From contig NW_027490239.1 in the NCBI RefSeq assembly GCF_050948175.1, positions 620,001 through 684,000 on the forward strand: a stretch of DNA of 64,000 nt, given 5' to 3'. Position numbers and translations under genes: made by a program. Shown one piece after another: positions 28,986 to 43,068 of the stretch. Positions within the stretch are counted from its first letter, which is position 1, and every line of letters begins with the position of its first letter. Below the pieces are notes generated by a model that saw nothing but the letters and a program-made list of their open reading frames with translations, did no database searches and was not told the DNA's origin. Source of the DNA: Xylocopa sonorina. Its lineage: Eukaryota; Arthropoda; Insecta; Hymenoptera; Apidae.

Positions 28986-31900
28986 CACAAAATGCGACAC
29001 TTCCTTTCTAGGAAATTACGTTCCCAGATATCTCTGTATCGAAGATACAGAGTTCTAATTCTCCTTAAAACGCGATATCGCACCTCATCTCTATGTCTCA
29101 TGATAAGATATAATATTCATTGCGAGGTGTTATGTATTCCTCGCCTACACTTCAAATGAATGTAAATGCGACACTTCCTTTCTAGGAAATAGCGTCTCCA
29201 GATATCTACGTATCGTAGCAATAGAGTTCTAATGCTTCTTATAACGCGATATCGCATCTCATTTCTATGTTTCATGAAAAGATAAAATATCCATTGCGAA
29301 GTGTCACTTATATCTCGCATACACTTCATATTAATGTAAATGCGACACTCCGTTTCTATAGGAAATAGCATTTGCAGATGTCTACGTATCGAAGCAATAG
29401 AGTTCTAATGCTTCTTAAACCGCGATATCGCATCTCATTTCTGTGTTTCATAATAAGGTATAATATCCATTGCGAAGTGTCACTTGTACCTCGTAATCAC
29501 TTCAAATGAATGTAAATGCGACACTTCCTTGCTAGGAAATAGCGTTCGCAGATGACTACGTATCGAAGCAATAGAGTACTAATTCTTCTTAAAGCACGAT
29601 ATCGCGTCTCATTTCAATGTTTCATGATATGATACAATATTCATTGCGAAGTGTCATGTGTACCTCGTATTTACATCTAATGAATGTAAAAGCGACACTT
29701 CCTTGCTAGGAAATAGCGTCTCCAGATGTCTACGTATCGAAGCAATGGAGTTCTAATGCTTCTTAAAACGCGATATCGCACATGACTTCTATATTTCAGG
29801 ATAAGGAATAACATTAATTGCTAATGTCACTTATACCTCGTATACACTTCAAATGAATGTGAATGCGACACTTCCTTGCTAGGAAGTAGCGTTTGCAGAT
29901 GTCTACGTATCGTAGCAATAGTGTTCCAATGCTTCTTAAAACGCGAAATCGCATCTCACTTCTATGTTTCATGATAACATATAATATTCATTGCGAAGTG
30001 TCATGTATACCTCGTATTCACTTCAAAAGAATGTAAATGCGACGCTTCCTTGCTAGGACGTAGCGTTTGCAGATGTCTACGTATCGAAGCAATAGAGCCC
30101 TAATGCTTCGCAAAACGCGATATCGCATCTCATTTCTATGTTTCATGTAAGATATAATTTTCATTGTGCAGTGTTATGTATACCTCATATTCACTTTAGA
30201 GGCATGTAAATGCGACACGTGCATGCTTGGAAATAGCGTTTGCATATGTCTACGTATCGTAACAATAGATTTCGAATGCTTCTTAAAACGCGATATAGCA
30301 TCACATTTCTATGTTTCATGATAAGATATAATATTCATTGCGAAATGCGACACTTCTTTGCTAGGAAATGGCGTTTGCAGATATCTACGTATCGTAGTAA
30401 TAGTGTTCTAATACTTCTTAATACGCGAAATCGCATCTCATTTCTATGTGTCGTTATAAGGTATAATACTCATTGTGGAGTGTTATGTGTACCCCTTATT
30501 CACTTCAAAAGAATGTAATTGCGAAACTTCCTTCCTGGGAAATAGCGTTTCCAGATATTTACGTATCGTAGCAACAGAGTTCTAACGCTTCTTATAACGC
30601 GATATCGCATTTCATTTCGATGTTTCACGATAAGGTATAATATTCATTGCGAAGTGTCAGGTTTGCCCCTTATTCACTTCAAAAGAATGTAAATGCCACA
30701 CTTCCTTGATAGGAAATAGCGTTTCCAGGTATCTACGTACCGTAGCAATAGATATCTTATGCTTTTTAAATCGCGATATTGCATCTCATTTCTATGTTTC
30801 ATGACAAGATATAATATTCATAGCGAAGTGTCATGTATACATCGTATTCACTTCAAATGAATGTAAATGCGACACTTCCTTTCTAAAAATAGCGTTTCCA
30901 GATGTCTACGTATCGAAGCAATAGAGTTCTAATGCTTCTTAAATCCTGATATCATATCTCCTTTCAATGTTTCGTGATAAGACATAATATTCATTGCGAA
31001 GTGTTATGCGTATCTCGTATTCACTTCAAATAAATGAAAATGCGACACTTCCTTACTAGGAAATAGCGACTGCAGATGTCTCCGTATCGAAGCAATAGAG
31101 TTCTAATGCTTCTTAAATCGCTATATCGCATCTCATTCCTATGTTTCCTGATAAGGTATAATATTCATTGCGAAGTGTCATGTATAGCTTGTACTCACTT
31201 CAAAATAATGTAAATGCGACACTTCCTTGCTAAGAAGTAGCGCTTCCAGATGTCTATGCATCGAAACAATATAGTCCTAGTGCTTCTATAAACGGGATAT
31301 CGCATCTCATTTCTATGTTTCATGATAAGATATAACATTCATTGCGAAGTGTCATGTATACATCGTATTCACTTCAAACGAATGTAAATGCGACACTTCC
31401 TTGCTAGGAAATAGAGTTTGCATATGTCTACGAATCGTAGCAAGAGAGTTCTAATGCTTTTTAAATCGCGATATCCCATCTCATTTCCTTGTTTCATGAT
31501 AAGATATTATATTCATTGCGAAGTGTCATGTATACATCGTATTCACTTCAAAAGAATGTAAAGGCGACACTTCCTTCCTAGGAAAAAGCGTTTCCAGATA
31601 TCTACGAATCGTAGCAGTAGTGTTCTTATGCTCCTTATAACGAGATATCGCATGTCAACACTATGTTTCATGATAAGATATAATATTCATTGCGAAGTGT
31701 CATGTAAACCTCGTAATCCCTTCAAGAGAATGTAAATGCGACACTGCCTTGCTAAGAAGTAGCGTTTACAGATGTCTACGTATCGAAGCAATAGAGTTCT
31801 AATGCTTCTCAAAACGCGATATCGCATCTCATTCCTATGTATCATGACAAGATATAATATTCATCGCGAAGAGTCATGTATACCTCGTATTCACTTCACA

Positions 31901-33629
31901 TGAATGTAAATGCGACACTTCCCTGCTAGGAAATAGCGTTTTCAGATGTCTACGTATCGTAGCAATAGTGTTCTAACGCTTCTTAAATCGCGATATCGCA
32001 TCTCATTTCTATGTTTCATGACAACATATAATATACATTGCGAAGTGTCATGTATACCTCGTATTCACTTCAGGTGAATGTAACTGCGACACTTCCTTCC
32101 TACGAAATAGCGTTTGCAGATATCTACGTATCATAGCAATAGAGTTCTAATACTTCTTAAAACGTGATATGGAATCTCATTTCTTTGTTTCATGATAAGA
32201 TATGATATTCATTGCGAAGCGTCACTTATATCTCGCATACACTTCATATTAATGTAAATGCGACACTCCCTTTCTATAGGAAATAGCATTTGCAGATGTC
32301 TACGTATCGCGGCATTAGAGTTCTGACGCTTCTTAAACGCGATATCGCATACCATTTCAATGTTTCATGATAAGATATAATACTCATTGCGAAGTGTCAT
32401 GTATACCTCGTATTCACTTCAAAATAATGTAAATGCGGCACTTCCTTGCTAGGAAATAGCGGTTGCTGATGTTTACGTATCAATGCAATAGAGTTCTAAT
32501 GCTTCTTATATCGCGATATCGCATCCCATTTCTCTGTTTCATGATGAGATATAATATTCATTGCGATGTGTCATGTATACCTCGTATTCACATCAAAAGA
32601 ATGTAAATGCGACACTTCCATGCTAGGAAATAGCGTTTGAAGATGTCTCCGTATCGAAGCAATAGAGTTCTAATGCTTCTTAAAACGAGATGTCGCATTT
32701 CATTTCTATGATTCGTGATAAGATATAACATTCATTTTGGAGTGTTATGTATAACTCGTATTCTCTTCAAAAGAATGTAAATGCGACACTTCCATGCTAG
32801 GAAATAGCGTTTGCAGATGTCTACGTATCGTAGCAATAGAGTTCTAATGCTTCTTAAAACGCGATATCACATCTCACTTCTATGTTTCATGAGAAGATAT
32901 ATTATTCATTGCGGAGTGGCATGTATACCTCGCATACACTTCAAATGAATGTAAATGAGACACTTCCTTCCTAGTAAATAGAGTTTTCAGATGTCTACGT
33001 ATCGAAGCAATTGCGTTCTAATGCTTCTTAAAACGAGAAATTGCATCTCTTTTCTATGTCTCATGATAAGACATAATACTAGTTGCGAAGTTTCATGTTT
33101 ACCTCGTATTCACTTCAAAAGAATGTAAATGCGACACTTCTTTGCCAGGAAATAGCGTTTGCAGATATCTACGTATCGAAGCAATAGAGTTCTAATGCTT
33201 CTTAAAACGCGATATCACATCTCACTTCTATGTTTCATGAGAAGATATAATATTCATTGCGAAGTGTCATGTGTATTTCGTATTCGCTTCAAAAGAATGT
33301 AAGTGCCACACTTCCATGCTAGGAAATAGCGTTTGCAGATGTCTACGTATCGTAGCAATAGAGTCCTTATGCTGCTTAAATCGCGATATCGCAACTCATT
33401 CCTATGTTTCGTGATAAGATATAATATTCATTGTGGAGTGTTATGTATACCTCGCATTCACTTCAAAAGAATGTAAATGCGACACTTCCTTGCTAGGAAA
33501 TAGCGTTTGCATATGTCTACGTATCGCAGCAAGAGAGTTCTAATGCTTTTTAAATCGCGATATCGCATCTCATTTCTATGCTTCATGATAAGATATAATA
33601 TTCATTGTGGAGTGTTATGTATACCTCGG

Positions 33630-34325
33630 ATTCACTTCAAAAGAATGTAAATGCGACACTTCCTTCCTTGGAAATGGCGTCTCCAGATATCTACGCATCG
33701 TAGCAATAGATTTCTAATGCTTCTTAAAACGGGATTTCGCATCTCATTCCTATGTTTCATGACAAGATATAATATACATTGCGAAGTGTCATGTATACTT
33801 CGTACTCACTTCAAAAAAATGTAAATGCGACACTTCCTTCCTTGGAAATAGCGTCTCCAGATATCTACGTATCGTAGCAATAGAGATCTAATGCATCCTA
33901 AAACGAGATGTCGCATCTCGTTTCTCTGTTTCATGATAAGATATAATATTCATTGCGAAGTGTAATGTATACCTCGTATTCACTTCAAAAGAATGTAAAT
34001 GCGACACTTCCTTCCTTGGAAATGGCGTCTCCAGATATCTACGCATCGTAGCAATAGATTTCTAATGCTTCTTAAAACGGGATTTCGCATCTCATTCCTA
34101 TGTTTCATGACAAGATATAATATACATTGCGAAGTGTCATGTATACTTCGTACTCACTTCAAAAAAATGTAAATGCGACACTTCCTTCCTTGGAAATAGC
34201 GTCTCCAGATATCTACGTATCGTAGCAATAGAGATCTAATGCATCCTAAAACGAGATGTCGCATCTCGTTTCTCTGTTTCATGATAAGATATAATATTCA
34301 TTGCGAAGTGTAATGTATACCTCGT
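33630..34325 (+). repeat. Tandem duplication of a two-monomer unit (348 bp)
   Basis: Unit 33630-33977 is followed by 33978-34325 with the same private variants (TTGGAAATGGCG, AAAACGGGATTTCGC, CATCCTAAAACGAGATGTCGC). The offset is 348 bp, exactly two monomers. Confidence 0.85.
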
Positions 34326-37166
34326 ATTCACTTCAAAAGAATGTAAATGCGACACTTCCTTGCTAGGAAATAGCGTTTGCATATGTCTACGTATATTAGC
34401 AAGAGAGTTCTAATGCTTCTCAAAACGCGATATAGCACCTAATACCTATGTTTCATGATAAGATATAATATTCATTGCGAAGTGTCATGTATATCTCGTA
34501 TTCACTTCAAAAGATTGTAAATGCGACACTTCCATGCTAGGAAATAGCGTTTGCAGATGTCTACGTATCGTAGCAATAAAGTTCTAATGCTACTTAAATC
34601 GCGATATCGCATCACATTTCTATGTTTCGTGATAAGATATAATATTCATTGCGAAGTGTCATGTATACCTCGTATTCACTTCAAAAGCATGTAAATTGGA
34701 CTACTCTTTGCTAGGAAATAGCGTTTGCAGATGCCTACGTGTCGTAGCAATAGAATTCTAATGTTTCTTAGATCGCGATATCGCATCTCATTTATATGGT
34801 TCGCGATAAGATGTAATATTCATTGCGAAGTGTCATGTGTACCTCGTATTCACTTCAAAAGAATGTAAATGCGGAGTTTCCATCCTAGGAAATAGCGTTT
34901 GCAGATGTCTCCGCATCGAGAACATAGAGTCGTAATTCTTCTTATAACGCGATATCGCATCTCTCTCCTGTGTTTCATGATAAGATATAATATTCATTGC
35001 GAAGTGTCATGTATACCTCGTATTCACTTCAAAAGAATGTAAATGCGACTACTGCTTGCCAGGAAATAGCGTTTGCAGATGTTTACGTATCGTAGCAATA
35101 GAATTCTAATGCTACTTAAATCGCGATATAGCATCTCATTTATATGGTTCGTTATAAGATATTATATTCATTGCGAAGTGTCATGTATACCTCGTATTCA
35201 CTTCTAAAGAATGTAATTGCGACTATTCCTTGCTAGGAAATAGCGTTTGCAGATGCCTACGTATCGTAGCAATAGAATTCTAATGCTTCTTAGATCGCGA
35301 TATCGCATCTCATTTCTATGTATCGTGATAAGATATAATATTCATTGCGAAGTGTCATGTACACCTCGTATTCACTTCAAAAGAATGTAAATGCGACACT
35401 TCCATGCTAGGAAATAGTGTCTGCAGATGTCTACACTTCGTAGCAATAGAGTTCTAATGCTTCTAAAAACGCGATATCGCATCTCATTTCTATGTTTCGG
35501 GATATGATATAATATTCACTGCGAAGTGTCATGTATACATCGTATTCACTTCAAATGAATGTAAACACGACACTTCCTTGCTAGGAAATATTGTTTGCAG
35601 ATGTCTACGTATCGCAGCAATAGAGTTCTAATGCTTCTTAAAACGGGATATTGCTTCCCATTTCTATGTTTCATGATAAGATATATTATTCATTGCGGAG
35701 TGGCATGTATACCTCGCATACACTTCAAATGAATGTAAATGAGACACTTCCTTGCTAGTAAATAGAGTTTTCAGATGTCTACGTATCGAAGCAATTGCGT
35801 TCTAATGCTTCTTAAAACGAGATATTGCAACTCTTTTCTATGTCTCATGATAAGATATAATACTCGTTGCGAAGTTTCATGTTTACCTCGTATTCACTTC
35901 AAAGGAATGTAAATGCGACACTTCTTTGCCAGGAAATAGCGTTTGCAGATATCTACGTATCGAAGCAATAGAATTCCAATGCTTCTTAAAACGCGATATC
36001 ACATCTCACTTCTATGTTTCATGAGAAGATATAATATTCATTGCGAAGTGTCATGTATATTTCGTATTCGCTTCAAAAGAATGTAAATGTGACACTTCCA
36101 TGCTAGGAAATGGCGTTTGCAGATGTCTACGTATCGTTGCAATGGAGTTCTACTGCTTCTTAAAACGCGATATCGCATCTCCCGTCTATGTTTCATGATA
36201 AGATATAATACTCATTGCGAAGTGTCATGTATACCTCGATTTCACTACACAAGAATGTAAATGCGACACTTCCATGCTAGGAAATAGAGTTTGCAGATGT
36301 CTACGTATCGTATCAATAGAGTTCTAATGCTTCTTAAAACGCAATATCGCATCTCACTTCTATGTTTCATGATAAGATATAATGTTCATTATGAAGTGTC
36401 ATGTATACCTCGTATTCAGTTCAAAAGAATGTCATTGCGACACTTGCTTGCTTGGAAGTAGCGTTTGCAGATGTCTACGTATCGAAGCAATAGGGTTCTA
36501 ATGCTTCTCGAAACGCGATATAGCACCTCATTCCTATGTTTCGTGATAAGATATAATATTCATTGTGGAGTGTTATGTTTACCTCGTATTCACTTCAAAA
36601 GAATGTAAATGCGGCATTTCCATGTTAGGAAATAGCGTTTGCAGATGTCTACGTATCGTAGCAATAGAGTTCTAATGCTTCTTAAAACGCGATATCGCAT
36701 CTCACGTCTATGTTTCATGATAAGATATAATATTCATTGCGAAGTGCCATGTATATCTCGTATTCACTTCAAAAGAATGTAAATGCGACACTTCCTTGCT
36801 AGGAAATATTGTTTGCAGATGTCTACGTATCGTAGCAATAGAGTTCTAATGCTTCTCAAAACGCGATATAGCACCTCATTCCTATGTTTCATGATAAGAT
36901 ATAATATTCATTGCGAAGTGTCATGTATACCTCGCATTCACTTCAAAAGAATGTAAATTCCACTATTGCTTGCTAGGAAGTAGCGTTTGCAGATGTCTAC
37001 GTATCGTAGCAATAGAGTTCTAATGCTACTTAAATCGCGATATCGCATTTCATCTATATGTTTCGTGATAAGATGTATTATTCATTGCGAATTGTCATGT
37101 ATACCTCGTATTCACTTCAAAAGCATGTAAATGCGACTACTCTTTGCTAGGAAATAGCGTTTGCAG

Positions 37167-40100
37167 ATGCCTACGTGTCGTAGCAATAGAATTCTAATGT
37201 TTCTTAGATCGCGATATCGCATCTCATTTATATGGTTCGCGATAAGATGTAATATTCATTGCGAAGTGTCATGTGTACCTCGTATTCACTTCAAAAGAAT
37301 GTAAATGCGGAGTTTCCATCCTAGGAAATAGCGTTTGCAGATGTCTCCGCATCGAGAACATAGAGTCGTAATTCTTCTTATAACGCGATATCGCATCTCT
37401 CTCCGGTGTTTCATGATAAGATATAATATTCATTGCGAAGTGTCATGTATACCTCGTATTCACTTCAAAAGAATGTAAATGCGACTACTGCTTGCCAGGA
37501 AATAGCGTTTGCAGATGTTTACGCATCGTAGCAATAGAGTTCTAATGCTACTTAAATCGCGATATCGCATCTCCCGTCTATGTTTCATGATAAGATATAA
37601 TACTCATTGCGAAGTGTCATGTATACCTCGATTTCACTACACAAGAATGTAAATGCGACACTTCCATGCTAGGAAATAGAGTTTGCAGATGTCTACGTAT
37701 CGTATCAATAGAGTTCTAATGCTTCTTAAAACGCAATATCGCATCTCACTTCTATGTTTCATGATAAGATATAATGTTCATTATGAAGTGTCATGTATAC
37801 CTCGTATTCAGTTCAAAAGAATGTAATTGCGACACTTGCTTGCTAGGAAGTAGCGTTTGCAGATGTCTACGTATCGTAGCAATAGAATTCTAATGCTTCT
37901 TAGATCGCGATATCGCATCTCATTTCTATGTATCGTGATAAGATATAATATTCATTGCGAAGTGTCATGTACACCTCGTATTCACTTCAAAAGAATGTAA
38001 ATCCGACACTTCCATGCTAGGAAATAGTGTCTGCAGATGTCTACACTTCGTAGCAATAGAGTTCTAATGCTTCTAAAAACGCGATATCGCATCTCATTTC
38101 TATGTTTCGGGATATGATATAATATTCACTGCGAAGTGTCATGTATACATCGTATTCACTTCAAATGAATGTAAACACGACACTTCCTTGCTAGGAAATA
38201 GCGTTTGGACTTGTCTACGTGTCCAAGCAATAGTGTTCTAATGCTTCTTTAAACGCGATATCGCATCTCATTTCTATGTTTCATGATAAGACATAATATA
38301 CATTGCGAAATGTGATGTATACCTCGTATTCACTTCAAAAGAATGTAAGTGCGACATTTCCATGATAGGAAATAGCGTTGGCAGATGTCTCCGCATGGAG
38401 GCCATAGAGTTCTAATGCTTCTTAAAACGCGTTATCGCAACTCATTTCTATGTTTCGTGATAAGATATAAAATTCGTTGCGAAGTGTCATGTGCACCTCG
38501 TATTCACATCAAAAGAATGTAAATGCGACACTTCCTTGCTAGGAAATAGCGTTTGCAGATGTCTACGTATCGTAGCAATAGAGTTCTAGTACTTCTTAAA
38601 ACGCGATACCGCATCTCACTCCTATGTTTCATGATAAGGTATAATATTCATTGCGAAGTGTCATGTATACCTCCTATTCACTGCAAAGGAATGTAAATGC
38701 GACACTTCTTTGCTAGGAATTAGCGTTTCCAGATGTCTACGTATCATAGCAATAGAGTTCTTATGCTGCTTAAAGCGAGATATCGCATCTCATTTCTATG
38801 TTCGTGATAGGTTAAAATATTCGTTGCGAAATGTCACGTATATCTCGTAGTCACTTCAAAAGAAAGTGAATGCGACACATCCATGCTAGGAAATAGCGTT
38901 TGCAGATGCCTACGTGTCGTAGCAATAGAATTCTAATGTTTCTTAGATCGCGATATCGCATCTCATTTATATGGTTCGCGATAAGATGTAATATTCATTG
39001 CGAAGTGTCATGTGTACCTCGTATTCACTTCAAAAGAATGTAAATGCGGAGTTTCCATCCTAGGAAATAGCGTTTGCAGATGTCTCCGCATCGAGAACAT
39101 AGAGTCGTAATTCTTCTTATAACGCGATATCGCATCTCTCTCCGGTGTTTCATGATAAGATATAATATTCATTGCGAAGTGTCATGTATACCTCGTATTC
39201 ACTTCAAAAGAATGTAAATGCGACTACTGCTTGCCAGGAAATAGCGTTTGCAGATGTTTACGCATCGTAGCAATAGAGTTCTAATGCTACTTAAATCGCG
39301 ATATCGCATCTCCCGTCTATGTTTCATGATAAGATATAATACTCATTGCGAAGTGTCATGTATACCTCGATTTCACTACACAAGAATGTAAATGCGACAC
39401 TTCCATGCTAGGAAATAGAGTTTGCAGATGTCTACGTATCGTATCAATAGAGTTCTAATGCTTCTTAAAACGCAATATCGCATCTCACTTCTATGTTTCA
39501 TGATAAGATATAATGTTCATTATGAAGTGTCATGTATACCTCGTATTCAGTTCAAAAGAATGTAATTGCGACACTTGCTTGCTAGGAAGTAGCGTTTGCA
39601 GATGTCTACGTATCGTAGCAATAGAATTCTAATGCTTCTTAGATCGCGATATCGCATCTCATTTCTATGTATCGTGATAAGACATAATATACATTGCGAA
39701 ATGTGATGTATACCTCGTATTCACTTCAAAAGAATGTAAGTGCGACATTTCCATGATAGGAAATAGCGTTGGCAGATGTCTCCGCATGGAGGCCATAGAG
39801 TTCTAATGCTTCTTAAAACGCGTTATCGCAACTCATTTCTATGTTTCGTGATAAGATATAAAATTCGTTGCGAAGTGTCATGTGCACCTCGTATTCACAT
39901 CAAAAGAATGTAAATGCGACACTTCCTTGCTAGGAAATAGCGTTTGCAGATGTCTACGTATCGTAGCAATAGAGTTCTAGTACTTCTTAAAACGCGATAC
40001 CGCATCTCACTCCTATGTTTCATGATAAGGTATAATATTCATTGCGAAGTGTCATGTATACCTCCTATTCACTGCAAAGGAATGTAAATGCGACACTTCT

Positions 40101-40293
40101 TTGCTAGGAATTAGCGTTTCCAGATGTCTACGTATCATAGCAATAGAGTTCTTATGCTGCTTAAAGCGAGATATCGCATCTCATTTCTATGTTCGTGATA
40201 GGTTAAAATATTCGTTGCGAAATGTCACGTATATCTCGTAGTCACTTCAAAAGAAAGTGAATGCGACACATCCATGCTAGGAAATAGCGTTTG
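37167..40293 (+). repeat. Higher-order duplication of about ten monomers
   Basis: The string ATGCCTACGTGTCGTAGC occurs at 34731, 37167 and 38906: offsets of 2436 (14 x 174) and 1739 (10 x 174 minus 1). Long stretches after 37167 and after 38906 match variant for variant. The second unit lacks two monomers (counterpart of about 37940-38285) and ends near 40293. Confidence 0.8.
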
Positions 40294-42772
40294 CATATGT
40301 CTACGTATCGTAGCAATTGATTTCTAATGCTTCTCAAAACGCGATATCGCATCTCATTTCTATGTTTCGTCATAAGATATAATATTCATTGCGAAGTGTC
40401 ATGTACACCTCGTATTCACTACAAAAGAATGTAAATGCGACTATTGCTTGCTAGGAAATAGCGTTTGCAGATGTCTACGTATCGTAGCAATAGCGTTGTA
40501 ATGCTACTTAAATCGCGATATAGCATCTCATTTAAATGTTTCGTGATAAGATATAATATTCATTGCGAAGTGTTATGTATACCTCGTATTCACTCCAAAC
40601 GAATGTATTTGCGACACTTCCTTCCTAGGAAATAGCCTATTCAGATGTCTACGAATCGTAGCAATAGAGTTCTAATGCTACTTAAATCGCGATATCGCAT
40701 CTCATTTTATGTTTCGTGATAAGATATAACATTCATTGCGAAGTGTCATGTATACCTCGTATTCACTTCTAAAGAATGTAAATGTGACTATTCCTTTCCA
40801 GGAAATAGCGTTTGCAGATGTCTACGTATTGTAGCCATAGAGATCTAATGCTGCTTAAATCGCGTAATCGCATCTCATTTCTATGTTTCATGATAAGAAA
40901 TAATATTCATTGCGAAGTGTCATGTATACCTCGTCTACACTTCAAAGGAATGTAAATTCCACACTTCTTTTTCAGGAAATTCGTGTCCAGATGTCTAGGT
41001 ATCGAAGCAATAGATTTCTAATGCTTCCTAAAACGGGATACCGCATCTCATTTCTATGTTTCGTGATAACGTATAATATTCATTGTGAAGTGTCATGTAT
41101 ACCTCGCGTTCACTTCAAAAGAATGTAAATGGGACACTTTCTTGCTAGGAAATAGCGTTTGCAGATGTCTCGGTATCGAAGCAATAGAGTTCTAATGCTT
41201 CTTAAATCGAGATATCGCATCTCGTCTCTATGTTTCGTGATAAGGTATAATATTCATTGTGGAGTGTTATGTATACCACGTATTCACTTCAAAAGTATGT
41301 AAATGCGACACTTTCTTGCTAGGAAATAGCATTTGCAGATGTCTTCGTATCGAAGCAATTGGTTTCCAATGCTTCTTAAATCGCGATATCGCACTTCATT
41401 TCAAATTTTGTGATAAGGTACAATATTCATTGCGGAGTATTATGCATACTCCGTAATCACTTCAAAATATTGTAAATGCGACACTTCCTTGCTAGGAAAT
41501 AGGGTTTGCAGATGCCTACGTATCGGAGCAATAGAGTTCTAACTCTTCTTAAAACGCGATATAACATTTCATTTCTATGTTTCATGATAAGATATAATAC
41601 TCATTGCGAAGTGTCGTGCATACCTCGTATTCACTTCAAAAGTATGTATATGCGACACATCTTTGCTAGGAAATAGCGTTGGCAGATGTCTACGTATCGA
41701 AACAATAGAGTTCTAATTCTTCTTAAACCGCGATATCGCATCTCATTTCTATGTTTCATGTTAAGAGATAATATTCATTGGGCAGTGTTATGTATACCTC
41801 GCATCTACCTCAAATGAATGTAAATGCGACACTTCCTTGCTAGGAAGTAGCGTTTGCAGATGGTTACTTATCGAAGCAATAGGGTTCTAATGCATCTTAA
41901 AACGCCATATCGCATCTCATTTCTACGTATCATGATAAGATGCAATATTCTTTGCGAATAGCTATGTGGACCTCGTATACACTTCAAAAAAGTGTGAAGG
42001 CCACACATCCTTGCTAGGAAATAGTGTTCTCTGATGTCTACGTACCCAAGCAATAGGGTTCCACTGCTTCTTAAAACGCGATATCGCATCTCATTTCTGT
42101 GTTTCAAGATAAGCTATAATATTCATTGGGAAGTGTTATGTATACCTCGACTACACTTCTGCACATTGCAAATGTCACGCTTCCTTGCTAGGAAATAGCG
42201 TTTCCTGATATCTACGTATCGAAGCAATGTAGTTCTAATGCTTCCTAGAACGCGATATTGCATCTTATGTATGTTTCATGATAAGATATAATGTTCATTG
42301 CGATGTCTTATGTATACCTCGTCTACACTTCAAAAGAATGCAAATGCCACACTTCTTGGCTAGATGTAATTTCAATGCAACGCGTTATGTATATCTCCTC
42401 TACATTTCAAATGAATGTAAATGGATCACTTCCTTGCTACGGAATATCGTTTCTATATCTGAAGGTTTAGAAGCAATAGAGTTCTAATGCTTCGTAAAAC
42501 GCGACTGCGCATCTTACTTCTATATTACATGATAAGATGTAATATTCATAGCATCGCGTTATGTTTATCTGCTTCTGCATATGAATTGAGTATGAACCCT
42601 ATACTTTCGTGCCCGGGGATAGCGTTTCTAGATGTCCAGGTGCCGAAGCATTTAATTTGTCATGCTTCATGCACCTCAATATTGCATTTCATATAAGCAG
42701 TTCAAAGTAAGGTAGAAGTTTGTAAAGCTCTATGCATCGCAATATGCTTATCTGCTTTTGTGCTTTATAATG

Positions 42773-43068
42773 CTCTGGGATGTGAGAAGGTCCTCAACCA
42801 TCCTTAACCCCCTAAAGAGAAGTCAAAAGTCCAGCGGTCCTGCAGGTGGGCCATGGGAGCGCGGCGCGCGAGGCGCTACGCAATTTAAATGATCAGGAGG
42901 ATCCCCTCAGGGACACCCAAGGGGGCGAGAAGAGGAAATCGCCAAATCCACTGATCGATGGACTCGAACAATACCGAAGCCTACAGCCCATTCCACCAAG
43001 GAGCCCCGAGGAGGATGCAGGAGACCCGAGGACCACCAGCGAATTCATGGAACCTGAAGAAGAGAACG
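42773..43068 (+). pseudogene. Unrecognised 3' internal fragment of an LTR element, ending in a purine tract
   Basis: Non-satellite sequence directly before the LTR-like block. A frame runs from a stop near 42810 through AAREALRNLNDQEDPLRDTQ and PIPPRSPEEDAGDPRTTSEF into the LTR, with no ATG at its start. The proline- and acid-rich composition could be the end of a pol or gag frame, but I recognise no domain. GAAGAAGAGAACG (43056-43068) is purine-rich and abuts TGAGAGC, like a polypurine tract plus LTR start. Copy 1 lacks this segment. Confidence 0.4.

Larger units (their letters stand above)
28990..42772 (+). repeat. 174-bp satellite, orientation B, copy 1 (about 79 monomers)
   Basis: Nearly unbroken array of the monomer. 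For example, ATAATATTCA-type blocks are 174 bp apart (35340 and 35514). Two variants alternate: one with GCGACACTTCCTTGCTAGG and one with GCGACTATTGCTTGCTAGG. Monomers at the right end (about 42370-42772) change to the older type (GCAACGCGTTATG, TTATCTGCTTCTGC). Multi-monomer duplications inside are listed separately. No gene. Confidence 0.95.

Noticed and set aside
29117..29371. 84-aa frame with IYIHLKCRRGIHNTSQ-type peptide, and many similar short frames
   Set aside because: They are read-through of the satellite monomer; the same peptide recurs wherever the monomer lacks a stop in that frame.
28990..42772. Regular repeats with variable stretches suggesting a CRISPR array
   Set aside because: The period is 174 bp, the whole unit is repeated with only point variants, there are no unique spacers and no cas genes, and the retrotransposons are animal-type. 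It is satellite DNA.
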